From Actinocatenispora thailandica (GTDB taxonomy: Bacteria; Actinomycetota; Actinomycetes; Mycobacteriales; Micromonosporaceae), in assembly GCF_016865425.1 (NCBI RefSeq), contig NZ_AP023355.1, forward strand, positions 6,322,198 to 6,386,197: a stretch of DNA of 64,000 nucleotides, given 5' to 3'. Shown here piece by piece: positions 32,694 to 42,024 of the stretch (the first letter of the stretch is position 1; every line of letters starts with the position of its first letter). Made by a program: the position numbers and the translations under genes. The notes beneath the pieces were generated by a model that searched no databases, had not been told where the DNA came from, and saw only the letters and a list, made by a program, of their open reading frames with translations.

Positions 32694-34616
32694 ATGAGCA
32701 CCGGCAGGACGGCGGCACCGCGGGGTACCGAGACCCCGAACCGGGGCACCGCCACGGGACCGCGACCGACCATGGACGACAGGTTGGCCGGTCGCAGCGG
32801 CCCGGCCGGTACCGAGTTGCCTGCGCTACGGGCGCTGCCGGCCGGCCGGCGACGGCTGCCCGGTCCGGCGGTCGGGCAGCTCGTCGCGGTCGAGATCGCC
32901 GCGTTCGCGGTCGCCTTGGTCATCGGCCGCGGTCTGCTGCTGCCGGTCGTGGTCACGCTCGCGGTGCTGGTCACGGTGGTGTTGCTGGGGCGCTGGCGGG
33001 GACGCTGGTGGTACCAGCAGGTTCCGTTGCGGCTGCGGTACCGCCGGGCCCGGCGCGGCGCGCGCGGCACGCTCGACCCGCGCCGGGGTGCGTTGCGGGA
33101 GCTGGCACCGCGGTTGTCCGCCACCGACGTGACCGAGCGCGACGCCACCTACGGTCTCGGCTACGACGGCACCGGCTGGTTCGCGGTGATCGAGGTACGC
33201 GACGCCGCGGTGCCGCTGTCCGCGCTGGCCGAGCTGCTGGACGAGCGGCTCACCCGGGTGACGGTCAGCTACCGCTACCGGGCCGCGCCGACCCCGCGGC
33301 TGACCGCCTGGGCGCCGGCGGCGATGTCCTATCAGGACGGTTCGGCGAAGCTGGCCGGCCGGGTGCCGCCCGGCGACGCGGCCACCCACCTCTGCCTGCG
33401 GCTGGACACCGCCGACGCGGTCACCGCGGCGGACAGCCGCGGCGGCGGTACCGCCGGGGTCTCCCGGGCGCTCGCCGCCGCGCTGCGCCGCGCCGAGCGG
33501 GTGCTCTCGGCCGTCGGCGCCCGGCACCGCACGCTGCGCGCCGACGAACTGCTCGCCGCGCTGACCACCTCGGTCGGGCTGGCGCCGGTGCCCGCCCCCG
33601 GCCGGCGGATCGCGCCCGGCTGGGACCGCTGCGACGTCGACGGCTACCGGCAGGTGTCGTACCAGGTGACCGGGTGGCCGCCGCGGGCCGGCCGGCTGGA
33701 CGCGCTGCTCGCCACCGGGCCCACCGCCTGGACGACGCTGACCCTGGTACTCGGCCCGGGTACCGGATCGAGCGGCCACGATGCGCCGCCGCTGCGCGGA
33801 TACCTGCGCGTCGCGGCGCCGCCGGACGCGTTCGGCCCGGCCACCGAGGCGCTGGCCAAGGCGGCTGCGCTGCACGGCGTCACGCTGCGCCGGCTGGACG
33901 GGGAACAGCACACCGCGCTGTACGCGACGGCACCCACCGGCGCCGAACCGCCGGGTACCGCGGTGCACGCCGCACCGGTGGCGGCGCTGGACCGGCTCGC
34001 CCCGGCGGTACCGGCCGGCGGGTTGCTGCTCGGCCGCGACCCCGACCGGCAGCCGGTGCTGGTACCGCTGTTCGGTGAGCGGCCACGACGCGTGCTGCTG
34101 ATCGGCTCGATCTGGCCGACCCGGCTGGTACTGCTGCGTTGCCTCGCCGTGGGTGCCCGGGCGCGCGCCTCCGCGGGTACCCCGGACTGGGTGTCGCTGG
34201 GCCGCTGGGCGACGGGCGCAGACCACTGGGTGCTGCCGGCGGGCGCGCCGGTACCGGCGGCGCATCCGGCCGCGCCGGTGCTCGTCGCGGTCGACCCGAC
34301 CGGCCCGGCCGCGCCGCCGCCGGTGCCGTGGCAGACCGTCGCCGCCACCGCGACCCGGCCATCGGCCGCGCTGCTGTCCGGCGCCGACCTGGTCCTCACC
34401 GGCAAGCTGCTGCCCGCCGATGCCCGCCTGCTCGGTACCGCGTTCGGCCTGCCGGACGAGCAGCTCGGCCTGTTGAGCCGGATGTACGACGACATGGTGG
34501 CGATCGTCGAGCCCGGCAGCGTCCGGTTCTGCTGGCCGACCCCGACCGCGGTGGAGGCCGAGATCCTCACTCCACCCCGCCGCCACCAACCGGCCCTCGG
34601 CGCCCCGCCCCGCTGA
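32694..34616 (+). CDS. eccE: Type VII secretion protein EccE
   Basis: 640-residue protein, larger than classical EccE (about 400-460 residues). Two membrane helices near the N-terminus (AVGQLVAVEIAAFAVALVIG and LPVVVTLAVLVTVVLLGRW) precede RGRWWYQQVPLRLRYRRAR, which resembles the EccE start. It then has repeated cytosolic domains with VSYQVTGWPPR and GGLLLGRDPDRQPVLVPLFG. EccE sits at the periphery of the ESX pore. It has no close ESX neighbour on its own strand; eccB is divergent and eccD convergent. Start: ATG 32694 with GGAGG upstream; an ATG 42 bases earlier is possible. Assignment rests on N-terminal pattern and locus. Confidence 0.78.
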   Translation: MSTGRTAAPRGTETPNRGTATGPRPTMDDRLAGRSGPAGTELPALRALPAGRRRLPGPAVGQLVAVEIAAFAVALVIGRGLLLPVVVTLAVLVTVVLLGRWRGRWWYQQVPLRLRYRRARRGARGTLDPRRGALRELAPRLSATDVTERDATYGLGYDGTGWFAVIEVRDAAVPLSALAELLDERLTRVTVSYRYRAAPTPRLTAWAPAAMSYQDGSAKLAGRVPPGDAATHLCLRLDTADAVTAADSRGGGTAGVSRALAAALRRAERVLSAVGARHRTLRADELLAALTTSVGLAPVPAPGRRIAPGWDRCDVDGYRQVSYQVTGWPPRAGRLDALLATGPTAWTTLTLVLGPGTGSSGHDAPPLRGYLRVAAPPDAFGPATEALAKAAALHGVTLRRLDGEQHTALYATAPTGAEPPGTAVHAAPVAALDRLAPAVPAGGLLLGRDPDRQPVLVPLFGERPRRVLLIGSIWPTRLVLLRCLAVGARARASAGTPDWVSLGRWATGADHWVLPAGAPVPAAHPAAPVLVAVDPTGPAAPPPVPWQTVAATATRPSAALLSGADLVLTGKLLPADARLLGTAFGLPDEQLGLLSRMYDDMVAIVEPGSVRFCWPTPTAVEAEILTPPRRHQPALGAPPR

Positions 34617-34644
34617 CCCACGCCCCGCCCCACCCGTCGGCCCG

Positions 34645-34705
34645 GTCGATCACGGTGTCATCTCGTCGGGAAGCGCTTGCCCAGCCGGACAATGCCACGA
34701 TCAAC
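34645..34705. repeat. 61-bp palindromic element, copy 2
   Basis: Starts GTCGATCACGG and ends CCACGATCAAC; centre GGAAGCGCTTGCC. It is the same length, ends and centre as copy 1 at 6491-6551. It lies between the convergent eccE and eccD genes. Confidence 0.75.
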
Positions 34706-34721
34706 CGCAGCGGGGGTGGGG

Positions 34722-36128
34722 TCAGCCGTTGAGGGCGCGGATGACGGAGTAGAGGCCGCAGACCGCGAGCACCAGCGGCACCACGGAGAGGCCGAGCACC
34801 ACCTCGACGATGTCCAGCACCCGGCCACCGACCGGGGTGGCGCGGCGACCGGCGGCGGCCAGCCCGTACCCGCCGCCGGCGGCACCGACGACCAGCAGCG
34901 CGGCGACCGCGACGGCGACCCGCACTCCGGCGGACAGCGCGACCGGCCCGAACGAGCCGACCAGCACCATCCCGGCGAGCAGCACGGCCAGGCCGAGCAG
35001 CCCGGCCGACAGCAGCGGCAACCGCTGCGTCAGCACCGGAAACACCCGGCACCGGCAGAGCAGCACGACGCTCGCCACGAACGCGAGCGCCGGGCCGGCC
35101 CAGCCGCCGCCGGCCACCAGGACCGGGAAACAGCCGACCAGCACCGCCGACGCCGCGGCGAGCAACGCGGTCAGGTAGTGCCCGGCGGTGACGGTGCGCG
35201 CCAGCACGTCGGCACCGGCGATCTCGACCGCGTCGGACTTCAGCTCGTCCACGGTGACCGGGATCGTCGGCACCGGCAACCGGGCCAGCCGGAACGCCGA
35301 CATCGGCAGCACCGGCAGCGCGCCGAGCACGACCGCCGCCAGGACCGACGCGGTGGCCGCGGCGGGCACCCCGAACGCCAGCACCGCGAACGCGGCCAGG
35401 CACAGCGCGAAGACCGCGAGCGCGGCGCCGACGAACGCGGGCACCTGGTAGGCGACCGCGATCGCCCCGAGCACCAGGCACAGCAGCGTCACCATCGCGC
35501 CGAGCAGCACGGCACCCGCGCCGTACCGACCGGGTGCCGGGGCAAGCAGCAGCAGGCCGCCGGCGAACCCGTACCCGGCGGCGAGGGCCGCCGCGAGCAG
35601 CCCGGCCCGGGCGTCGCCGACGGCACGGGCCAGCACGGTCGCGGTCACCAGCAGCAGCGCCGCCACCGCGAGCCCGGCGACACCGCCCGGGATCGGCGGT
35701 GCGGCCAGCGCCAGCAGGGCGGCGCCGAGCAGCATGGCACCGGCGAGCACGCCGAGCCCGAAGCGCCGGGTGGTGGTGGGCGACCAGCGCCGGCTGTGCC
35801 CGTCGACGCCGGCCGCGATCGCGTCCACCACGTCGTCGAACACGACCTCGGGCGCGAGCTGTTCGCGCGGGGTGAAGTGGAGTTCCTCACCGTGCTTGAT
35901 GGCGAGCTGGGCCGGGGTGCGGTCGGTGGCGAGCGGGCTGCCACCGAGCCGGGCGAGCGCCCAGCCGCCGTGCACCACCCCGGCCCGCGCCACGTCCTCC
36001 CCGACGTAGCGCAGCAGGGTGGGCAGCAGGTCGGCGAGCGGCAGGTCGTCCGGGATGGACAGATCGACGCGCGTCTTCGGCGCCACCACGGTCACCCGGG
36101 TGAGCCCGGCCCCGGTCGCTACTGTCAC
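34722..36128 (-). CDS. eccD: Type VII secretion protein EccD
   Basis: 468-residue integral membrane protein that lines the ESX pore. The first ~95 residues form the ubiquitin-like domain (LTRVTVVAPKTRVDLSIPDD and LPLADLLPTLLRYVGED). About eleven hydrophobic helices follow, e.g. FGLGVLAGAMLLGAALLAL and VVEVVLGLSVVPLVLAVCG-like segments to the end, which gives the usual EccD size and topology. The GTG at 36128 follows GGACGGAAAGG. It is divergent from eccC with a 119-bp gap containing a TACGAT -10-like motif. Confidence 0.94.
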   Translation of the reverse strand: MTVATGAGLTRVTVVAPKTRVDLSIPDDLPLADLLPTLLRYVGEDVARAGVVHGGWALARLGGSPLATDRTPAQLAIKHGEELHFTPREQLAPEVVFDDVVDAIAAGVDGHSRRWSPTTTRRFGLGVLAGAMLLGAALLALAAPPIPGGVAGLAVAALLLVTATVLARAVGDARAGLLAAALAAGYGFAGGLLLLAPAPGRYGAGAVLLGAMVTLLCLVLGAIAVAYQVPAFVGAALAVFALCLAAFAVLAFGVPAAATASVLAAVVLGALPVLPMSAFRLARLPVPTIPVTVDELKSDAVEIAGADVLARTVTAGHYLTALLAAASAVLVGCFPVLVAGGGWAGPALAFVASVVLLCRCRVFPVLTQRLPLLSAGLLGLAVLLAGMVLVGSFGPVALSAGVRVAVAVAALLVVGAAGGGYGLAAAGRRATPVGGRVLDIVEVVLGLSVVPLVLAVCGLYSVIRALNG

Positions 36129-36181
36129 CTTTCCGTCCCTTCCCGTACCACCACGGCATTCCGTGCGGTGTGCAGAGTACC

Positions 36182-36187
36182 TACGAT
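36182..36187 (+). promoter_or_regulatory. Candidate -10 element for eccC
   Basis: TACGAT at 36182-36187, 61 bp before eccC, fits a -10 hexamer. The same TACGAT word occurs at 32483-32488 in the eccB-eccE gap. No matching -35 sequence is convincing. Confidence 0.3.
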
Positions 36188-36247
36188 GGCCAACGCTGGG
36201 TATCCCGGTGCACACCAGGCGGTAGGAGAAGTGGGAAGGTATCGCGC

Positions 36248-39200
36248 GTGACGAGCACGATCGTGGTGTCCCGGCCGGCCCGACGGCACGGACCGACCCT
36301 CCCTTCCGGCGAACTGACCCTGGAGGCACCACCCGAAGTACCCGAACAGTTACCACGCGGCATCGGGCAGTTGTTGATGCTGCTGCCGATGCTCGCCGGC
36401 GCCGGCGCGATGGCCATGCTGTACACCGGTCGCGGCGGCACACTGTCCTATGTGGCCGGTGGCCTGTTCGGGGTGTCGATGCTCGGCATGTTCTTCGGCT
36501 CGATGTCCGGCCTGGGCCAGGACAAGACCGCGCAACTGGACGCCGAGCGCCGCGACTACCTGCGCTACCTGGCGCAGATGCGGCGCCGGGCCCGGCGCGC
36601 CGCCGCGCAGCAACGCGCCTCGCTGATCTGGACCCACCCGGCACCCGACGCGCTGTGGTCGATCGTCGCCGGCGGCCGGCTCTGGGAACGCCGGCAGACC
36701 GACGCCGACTTCGGCGCGCTGCGGGTCGCGGTCGGCACCCAACGGATGTCGGTGCACCTCGGCACCCCGGAGACCAAACCGGTGGAGGACCTGGAACCGC
36801 TCAGCGCGATCGCGCTGCGCCGGTTCACCACCGCACACACCAACTCGCTCAACGTCCCGGTCGCGATCGCGATCCGGTCGTTCAGCCGGATCGCCCTGCG
36901 CGGCGCCGAACCCACCGTGCTCGCGCTGGTCCGGTCGATGCTCTGCCAGTACGCGGCGTTCCACGCCCCGGAGGACGCCCGGGTCGCCGTGGTCGCGAGC
37001 CCCGACCGGCGGGCCCGCTGGGACTGGGTCAAGTGGCTGCCGCACGCCGAGACGCCCGGCGGCGGCCAGCTGCTCGTCGCCGGCTCGCTGCGCGAGCTGG
37101 AGAACATCCTCGGCGAGGAGGTGGCGAACCGGCCGCGGCACGCCAAGTCCGCCGAGCCGCTCACCGAACGCCCGCACCTGCTCGTCGTGCTGGACGGCGG
37201 CGAGGTCAGCGCCGACGCCCAGCTGTACGGGGCGGGCGTGCAGGGCGCCACGCTGCTCGACCTGTCCGGCCAGATCCCCCGCGACGCCGACAGCTGGCTG
37301 CTGGTACTCGACGTGTCGGCGCAGGCGGTCACGCTGTTCCGGGGCGAGCAGAGCGCGTACCGGGCCAGCGACGACGACCTGGCCGGCCTGCAACACGAGA
37401 CCCTCGGTACCCCGGATCTGCTCACCGACACGCAGGCCGCGGCGTTCGCCCGCGGGCTCGCCCCGTACCGGTTGAGCGGGTCCGGCGGGTCGGACGAGCC
37501 GCTCGCCACCACGTTCGAGCTCTCGGATCTGTTGGGGTTGGGCGATGCCGCGGCGCTGGACCCGACGCTGAGCTGGCGGACCAGGCCGGAACGGGAACGG
37601 CTGCGCATCCCGATCGGCGTCGGCCCGGACGGCGCGCCGGTCGAGCTGGACGTCAAGGAGGCGGCGCAGGGCGGCATGGGGCCGCACGGCCTGATCATCG
37701 GCGCCACCGGCTCCGGCAAGTCGGAACTGCTGCGCACCCTGGTCCTCGGGCTGGCTGCGACGCACTCGTCCGAGGAACTCAACTTCGTCCTGGTCGACTT
37801 CAAGGGTGGTGCGACGTTCACCAAGCTGGATGCGTTGCCGCACACCAGCGCCGTGATCACCAACCTGTCCGACGAGCTGCCGCTGGTGGACCGGATGAAG
37901 GACGCGTTGTCCGGCGAGCTGGTGCGCCGCCAGGAGGTGCTGCGGGCGGCCGGCAACTACGTCTCGCAGCGCGACTACGAGCGCGCCCGGCGGGCCGGCG
38001 AACCGCTGGAACCGTTGCCCGCCTTGATGATCATCTGTGACGAGTTCAGCGAGCTGCTGGCCGCCAAGCCCGACTTCATCGACCTGTTCGTGATGATCGG
38101 CCGGCTCGGCCGGTCCCTCGGCGTGCACCTTCTCCTCGCCTCCCAACGCCTGGAGGAGGGGAAGCTGCGCGGCCTGGACACCCACCTGTCGTACCGGATC
38201 GGGTTGCGCACCTTCTCCGCGATGGAGTCCCGGATCGTGCTCGGCAACTCGGCCGCGCACGAGCTGCCGAACGCGCCCGGCCACGGCTACCTGAAGACCG
38301 ACACGTCGACGATGCTGCGGTTCCGCGCCGCCTACGTGTCCGGGCCGTACCGGCAGGTGGGTTCCGGCGAGGCGGCCCAGCAGCGGGCCGGGCGCAGCAT
38401 CGCCGCGTTCCGGATCGACCTGACCGCACCGGCCGAGCTGCCGGTCGGCCCGACCCCGGCCCCGGCACCGGCCGAGCAGCCGGCACCGCTACCGGCGCCC
38501 AAGGACCAGTCGACGGTGCTGGACGTGATGGTGTCCCGGCTGCGCGGGCACGGCCGGCCGGCGCACCAGGTGTGGCTGCCGCCGCTCGGCGACCCGCCGG
38601 CGCTGTCCGAGCTGCTGCCGCCGCTGTCCAGCGATCCGCAGCTCGGCCTGACCCCGACCGACTGGGCGCCGCGCGGCCAGCTGCGGATCCCGCTCGGCGT
38701 CGTGGACCGGCCGTACGAGCAGCGCCGCGACGTGCTGTGGGCCGAACTCGACGGCGCCGGCGGCCACGTCGTCGTGGTCGGCGGCCCGCAGTCCGGCAAG
38801 TCCACGCTGGCCCGCGCGCTGATCGGCGGCCTGGCACTGACCCACACCCCGCGCGAGGTCCAGGTGTACTGCCTGGACCTCGGCGGCGGCGCGCTCTCCT
38901 CGCTGCGCGACCTGCCACACGTCGGTTCGGTCGCCACCCGGCGCGACCCGGAGCTGCTCCGCCGTACCGTGGCGGAGTTGACCGGGCTGCTGGCGGAGCG
39001 GGAGGCGCGGTTCGCCGAGGCGGGCATCGACGGGATGCCGACGTTCCGCCGCCGCCTCGCCGCCGGCACGCTGCCGGACGAACGATTCGGCGACGTGCTG
39101 CTGGTGGTCGACGGCTGGGGCACCGTCCGGTCGGAGTTCGGCGAGCTGGAGGAACGGATCACCGACCTCGCCGCCCGCGGCCTCGGCTACGGCATCCACG

Positions 39201-40243
39201 TGGTGATCACCGCGGCCCGCTGGGCGGAGATCCGGCTCAACCTGCGCGACCTGCTCGGCACCAGGTACGAGCTGCGGCTCGGCGACCCGGCCGAGTCCGA
39301 GGTGGACCGCCGGCTGGCCGCCTCGGTACCGGAACGTTCCCCCGGCCGTGGCCTCGCCGTGGACGGCAAGCAGTTCCTCGTCGCGGTGCCCCGCATCGAC
39401 GGCGTCAGCAGCACCGAGGACCTGGCCGGCGGCGTGTCCGGCCTGGTCGACTCGGTCGCCAGCGCGTGGAAGCACGCACCGGCACCGGCGGTGCGGCTGC
39501 TGCCCCGGATGTACCAGTCGGCCGACCTGCCGCGACCGGACGACCCGGCCGGCGTCCCCATCGGGCTGTCCGAGCAGGACCTGGCGCCGGTCCGGCTCGA
39601 CTTCGCCACCGAGCCGCACATGGTGCTGGTCGGTGACACCGAGTCGGGCAAGACCGCGTTCCTGCGGATGCTCGCCGGGCAGCTGACCCGGCGGTACCGG
39701 CCGGAGCAGGCCCGGATCATCGTCGGCGACTACCGGCGCACCCTGCTCGGCGCGGTGCCCGAGTCGCACCTGTTGGAGTACGCGCCGTCGTCGGACGCGC
39801 TGCGCAGCGCGCTCGCCTCGGTCGCCGACGCGATGCGCAAGCGGCTGCCCGGCCCGGACGTCACCGCCGAGCAGCTGCGCACCCGGTCCTGGTGGCGTGG
39901 GCCGGAACTGTACCTGCTGATCGACGACTACGACCTGGTCGTCACCGGCAGCGGCAATCCGGTCGCCGCGCTCGCCGACCTCGTCCCGCAGTCCCGCGAC
40001 ATCGGCCTGCACCTGATCCTGACCCGGCGCATCGGCGGCATGTCCCGCGCCATGTACGAGCCGATCGTGCAGTCGCTGCGGGAGCTGAACATGCCGGCGA
40101 TGATGCTGTCCGGCCCGCGCGACGAGGGCATCCTGTACGGCAACCGGCGCCCCGAGCCGCTCCCGCCGGGCCGCGGCTGGCTGGTCCGCCGACGGGACGG
40201 CGCCCAGCTCGTCCAGCTCGCCTACCAGCCCCCCATCGACTGA
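36248..40243 (+). CDS. eccC: Type VII secretion ATPase EccC
   Basis: 1331-residue FtsK/SpoIIIE-like motor that recognises substrates and powers ESX export. Two membrane helices near residues 38-85 are followed by three ATPase domains. Walker A motifs: GATGSGKSELL (residue ~485), GGPQSGKSTL (~845) and GDTESGKTAFL (~1129). Only the first domain has a canonical Walker B with glutamate (ALMIICDEFSELL); the second (VLLVVDGWG) and third (LYLLIDDYD) lack it, as known for EccC where domain 1 is the active one. It is a single EccC chain, not split Ca/Cb. GTG start at 36248 after GGAAGG. It ends 16 bp before a truncated ORF. Confidence 0.96.
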   Translation: MTSTIVVSRPARRHGPTLPSGELTLEAPPEVPEQLPRGIGQLLMLLPMLAGAGAMAMLYTGRGGTLSYVAGGLFGVSMLGMFFGSMSGLGQDKTAQLDAERRDYLRYLAQMRRRARRAAAQQRASLIWTHPAPDALWSIVAGGRLWERRQTDADFGALRVAVGTQRMSVHLGTPETKPVEDLEPLSAIALRRFTTAHTNSLNVPVAIAIRSFSRIALRGAEPTVLALVRSMLCQYAAFHAPEDARVAVVASPDRRARWDWVKWLPHAETPGGGQLLVAGSLRELENILGEEVANRPRHAKSAEPLTERPHLLVVLDGGEVSADAQLYGAGVQGATLLDLSGQIPRDADSWLLVLDVSAQAVTLFRGEQSAYRASDDDLAGLQHETLGTPDLLTDTQAAAFARGLAPYRLSGSGGSDEPLATTFELSDLLGLGDAAALDPTLSWRTRPERERLRIPIGVGPDGAPVELDVKEAAQGGMGPHGLIIGATGSGKSELLRTLVLGLAATHSSEELNFVLVDFKGGATFTKLDALPHTSAVITNLSDELPLVDRMKDALSGELVRRQEVLRAAGNYVSQRDYERARRAGEPLEPLPALMIICDEFSELLAAKPDFIDLFVMIGRLGRSLGVHLLLASQRLEEGKLRGLDTHLSYRIGLRTFSAMESRIVLGNSAAHELPNAPGHGYLKTDTSTMLRFRAAYVSGPYRQVGSGEAAQQRAGRSIAAFRIDLTAPAELPVGPTPAPAPAEQPAPLPAPKDQSTVLDVMVSRLRGHGRPAHQVWLPPLGDPPALSELLPPLSSDPQLGLTPTDWAPRGQLRIPLGVVDRPYEQRRDVLWAELDGAGGHVVVVGGPQSGKSTLARALIGGLALTHTPREVQVYCLDLGGGALSSLRDLPHVGSVATRRDPELLRRTVAELTGLLAEREARFAEAGIDGMPTFRRRLAAGTLPDERFGDVLLVVDGWGTVRSEFGELEERITDLAARGLGYGIHVVITAARWAEIRLNLRDLLGTRYELRLGDPAESEVDRRLAASVPERSPGRGLAVDGKQFLVAVPRIDGVSSTEDLAGGVSGLVDSVASAWKHAPAPAVRLLPRMYQSADLPRPDDPAGVPIGLSEQDLAPVRLDFATEPHMVLVGDTESGKTAFLRMLAGQLTRRYRPEQARIIVGDYRRTLLGAVPESHLLEYAPSSDALRSALASVADAMRKRLPGPDVTAEQLRTRSWWRGPELYLLIDDYDLVVTGSGNPVAALADLVPQSRDIGLHLILTRRIGGMSRAMYEPIVQSLRELNMPAMMLSGPRDEGILYGNRRPEPLPPGRGWLVRRRDGAQLVQLAYQPPID

Positions 40244-40258
40244 CCCTGAGGAGACCCG

Positions 40259-40438
40259 ATGGTGCGCGACGCACCCGAAGGCGGCGGCGCCCAGTACCAC
40301 TTCGACGTCGAGCCGAGCGACATCCGCGGCACCGCGGCCGAACCGTCGGGGGTGGGTGGTAGACGGGAGGGATGGAACTTCGGGATGTGCGGCTGGACGA
40401 CGTCGACGCCTATGTTCGGATGCGGTGCGATCCGGTGA
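40259..40438 (+). pseudogene. Truncated start of an ESX-substrate-like gene
   Basis: Follows eccC by 16 bp with a good ribosome site (GAGGAGAC) and ATG. The first ~30 residues (QYHFDVEPSDIRGTAAE) resemble the N-termini of WXG100-type proteins (FxVDPxxLRxTA). After that the frame runs into the upstream region and start of the GNAT gene without matching anything and ends at 40438. Probably a substrate gene cut off by a deletion that fused it to the GNAT locus. Residual function unlikely. Confidence 0.45.
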
Positions 40439-40902
40439 TGATGGCCGAGCTGGGCGGGCCGCAGCCGGCCGACCGGATGCCCGACAAGGTGCGCCGCGAC
40501 GTCGCCGAGGCCGCGGCCGACCTGGCCTGGATCCAGATGATCGTGCCCGACCCGGCCGGCCCAGCCGACCCGGCCGACCCGGCGCAGGTCGCCGGCAACG
40601 TGGTGATCTGGACGCACGAGCTGGCCGGCACGCCGATCAGCGAGATCGGCTGGATGGTGCTCCCCGAGTACCAGGGCCGGGGGTACGCGAAGCGTGCGGT
40701 GCGGCAGCTGCTGGCCCGCGCCCGCGACGAGCGGCGGTGGGGCGAGGTGCACGCGTTCCCCGGCGTCGGCAACGCCGCCTCGAACGGGGTCTGCCGGTCG
40801 GTCGGGTTCCGCCTGCTGGGGCCGACCGACACGGAGTACGCCGGCCAGACGCTGCGCACCAACCACTGGGCCATCGACCCGGCGGCCGATCTCGTCACCT
40901 GA
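40372..40902 (+). CDS. GNAT-family N-acetyltransferase
   Basis: 176-residue acetyltransferase of the RimJ/RimL-like group. The N-terminus has MELRDVRLDDVDAYVRMRCD, the acetyl-CoA site EIGWMVLPEYQGRGYAKRAV (motif A with QGRGYA), and a motif B around VGNAASNGVCRSVGFRLLG where Asn and Ser bind the pantetheine. The substrate (an N-terminal amine or small molecule) is unknown. ATG 40372 follows GGGAGGG. It overlaps the truncated ESX ORF in another frame. Confidence 0.88.
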   Translation: MELRDVRLDDVDAYVRMRCDPVMMAELGGPQPADRMPDKVRRDVAEAAADLAWIQMIVPDPAGPADPADPAQVAGNVVIWTHELAGTPISEIGWMVLPEYQGRGYAKRAVRQLLARARDERRWGEVHAFPGVGNAASNGVCRSVGFRLLGPTDTEYAGQTLRTNHWAIDPAADLVT

Positions 40903-40927
40903 CGCCGCACCGTCGCGCGCCGCCCCC

Positions 40928-41030
40928 GGCCAGTTCCCGCGCCGCTCCGGCCAGTTCCCGCGCCACCCCCGGCCAGTCCCGCGCCGCCCGGCCAGTTCCC
41001 GCGACGCCCCGGCCAGTTCCCGCGCCGCGG
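40928..41030. repeat. 21-bp tandem repeat, five units
   Basis: GGCCAGTTCCCGCGCCgCTCC-like units begin at 40928, 40949, 40971, 40990 and 41011, spaced 19-22 bp. They fill the gap between the GNAT and nucleotidyltransferase genes. Confidence 0.85.
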
Positions 41031-41138
41031 GCACGGTCGAACGCGATCAGGCGGGTGCGGGTGCCTCGAACGGGTGCGCCGGGGCGGCGGTGCTGGTAGA
41101 CCGTTGTCGGTAACCGTCGATACGGATGCGGGGAGCCG

Positions 41139-41900
41139 ATGGACGACGCGACGTTCCTGGACGACGTGGCCGACGCGCTGGCCGGGCTGCCCGGCGTCAC
41201 GGCGGTGGCGCTCGGCGGGTCCCGGGCGCAGGGCACCTGCCGCAGCGACAGCGACTGGGATCTGGCGATCTACTACCGCGACGGGTTCGACCCGGAGACG
41301 CTGCGGGCGATCGGCTGGCCCGGCGAGGTGTCCGAGCTGGGTGGCTGGGGCGGCGGCGTGTTCAACGGCGGCGCCTGGCTGCACATCGACGGCCGGCCGG
41401 TCGACGTGCACTACCGCGATCTCGACGCGGTCGAGCACGAGCTGGCCGAGGCCCGTGCCGGCCGGTTCCGGATCGAACCGCTGCTGTTCCATCTCGCCGG
41501 CATCCCGAGCTACCTGGTGGTCGGCGAACTCGCCATCGCCCGGGTGCTGCGCGGCGACCTGCCCCGGCCGGACTACCCACCGGCGCTGCGGCGGTCCGCA
41601 CCGCCGGTGTGGTGGGGCAACGCCGACCTGGTGTTCGAGTACGCCCGGGCCAACCACGCCCGGCACGGCCGGCTCGCGGCGTGCACCGGGCTGGTGGCGG
41701 TCGCCGCGAGCCAGGCGGCGCACGCGATCCTCGCCGCGCGCGGCGAGTGGGTCACGAACGAGAAGACGCTGCTGGACCGCGCCGGGCTGGCCGCGCTGGA
41801 CGAGCTGGTCGCGGTCGCCCGGCCCACCCCGGCGTCGTTGACGCATCTCGTCGACGACGCCCGTACCCTCGCCCGGGGCGCCCTCGACGCCGCCTCGTGA
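41139..41900 (+). CDS. Nucleotidyltransferase-domain protein
   Basis: 253-residue protein of the Pol-beta-like nucleotidyltransferase superfamily. The signature VALGGSRAQGTCRSDSDWDL carries the GS and DxD metal-binding pair; a third acidic residue fits DVHYRDLDAVEHEL. The C-terminal helical region (ARANHARHGRLAACTGLVAV) is typical of kanamycin nucleotidyltransferase-like or MNT-type proteins. Acceptor unknown; it could modify an aminoglycoside, a protein or an RNA. The ATG at 41139 is used. No HEPN partner is adjacent, which argues against a toxin-antitoxin pair. Confidence 0.85.
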   Translation: MDDATFLDDVADALAGLPGVTAVALGGSRAQGTCRSDSDWDLAIYYRDGFDPETLRAIGWPGEVSELGGWGGGVFNGGAWLHIDGRPVDVHYRDLDAVEHELAEARAGRFRIEPLLFHLAGIPSYLVVGELAIARVLRGDLPRPDYPPALRRSAPPVWWGNADLVFEYARANHARHGRLAACTGLVAVAASQAAHAILAARGEWVTNEKTLLDRAGLAALDELVAVARPTPASLTHLVDDARTLARGALDAAS

Positions 41901-42024
41901 CCCCGGCACCAGCCGCACCTGCGCCACCTCTCGATCGCGGCGCCGCCGCGTGTCCCGGCGCCGGCCGAGGTTCGGCCGGCGCCATCGGGCGCACCGGGGG
42001 TCCGTACCGGGTCGGCACGGCCGC

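Noticed and set aside
41139-41900. A MNT-HEPN toxin-antitoxin pair
   Set aside because: The nucleotidyltransferase is 253 residues, longer than MntA antitoxins, and no HEPN gene is adjacent.
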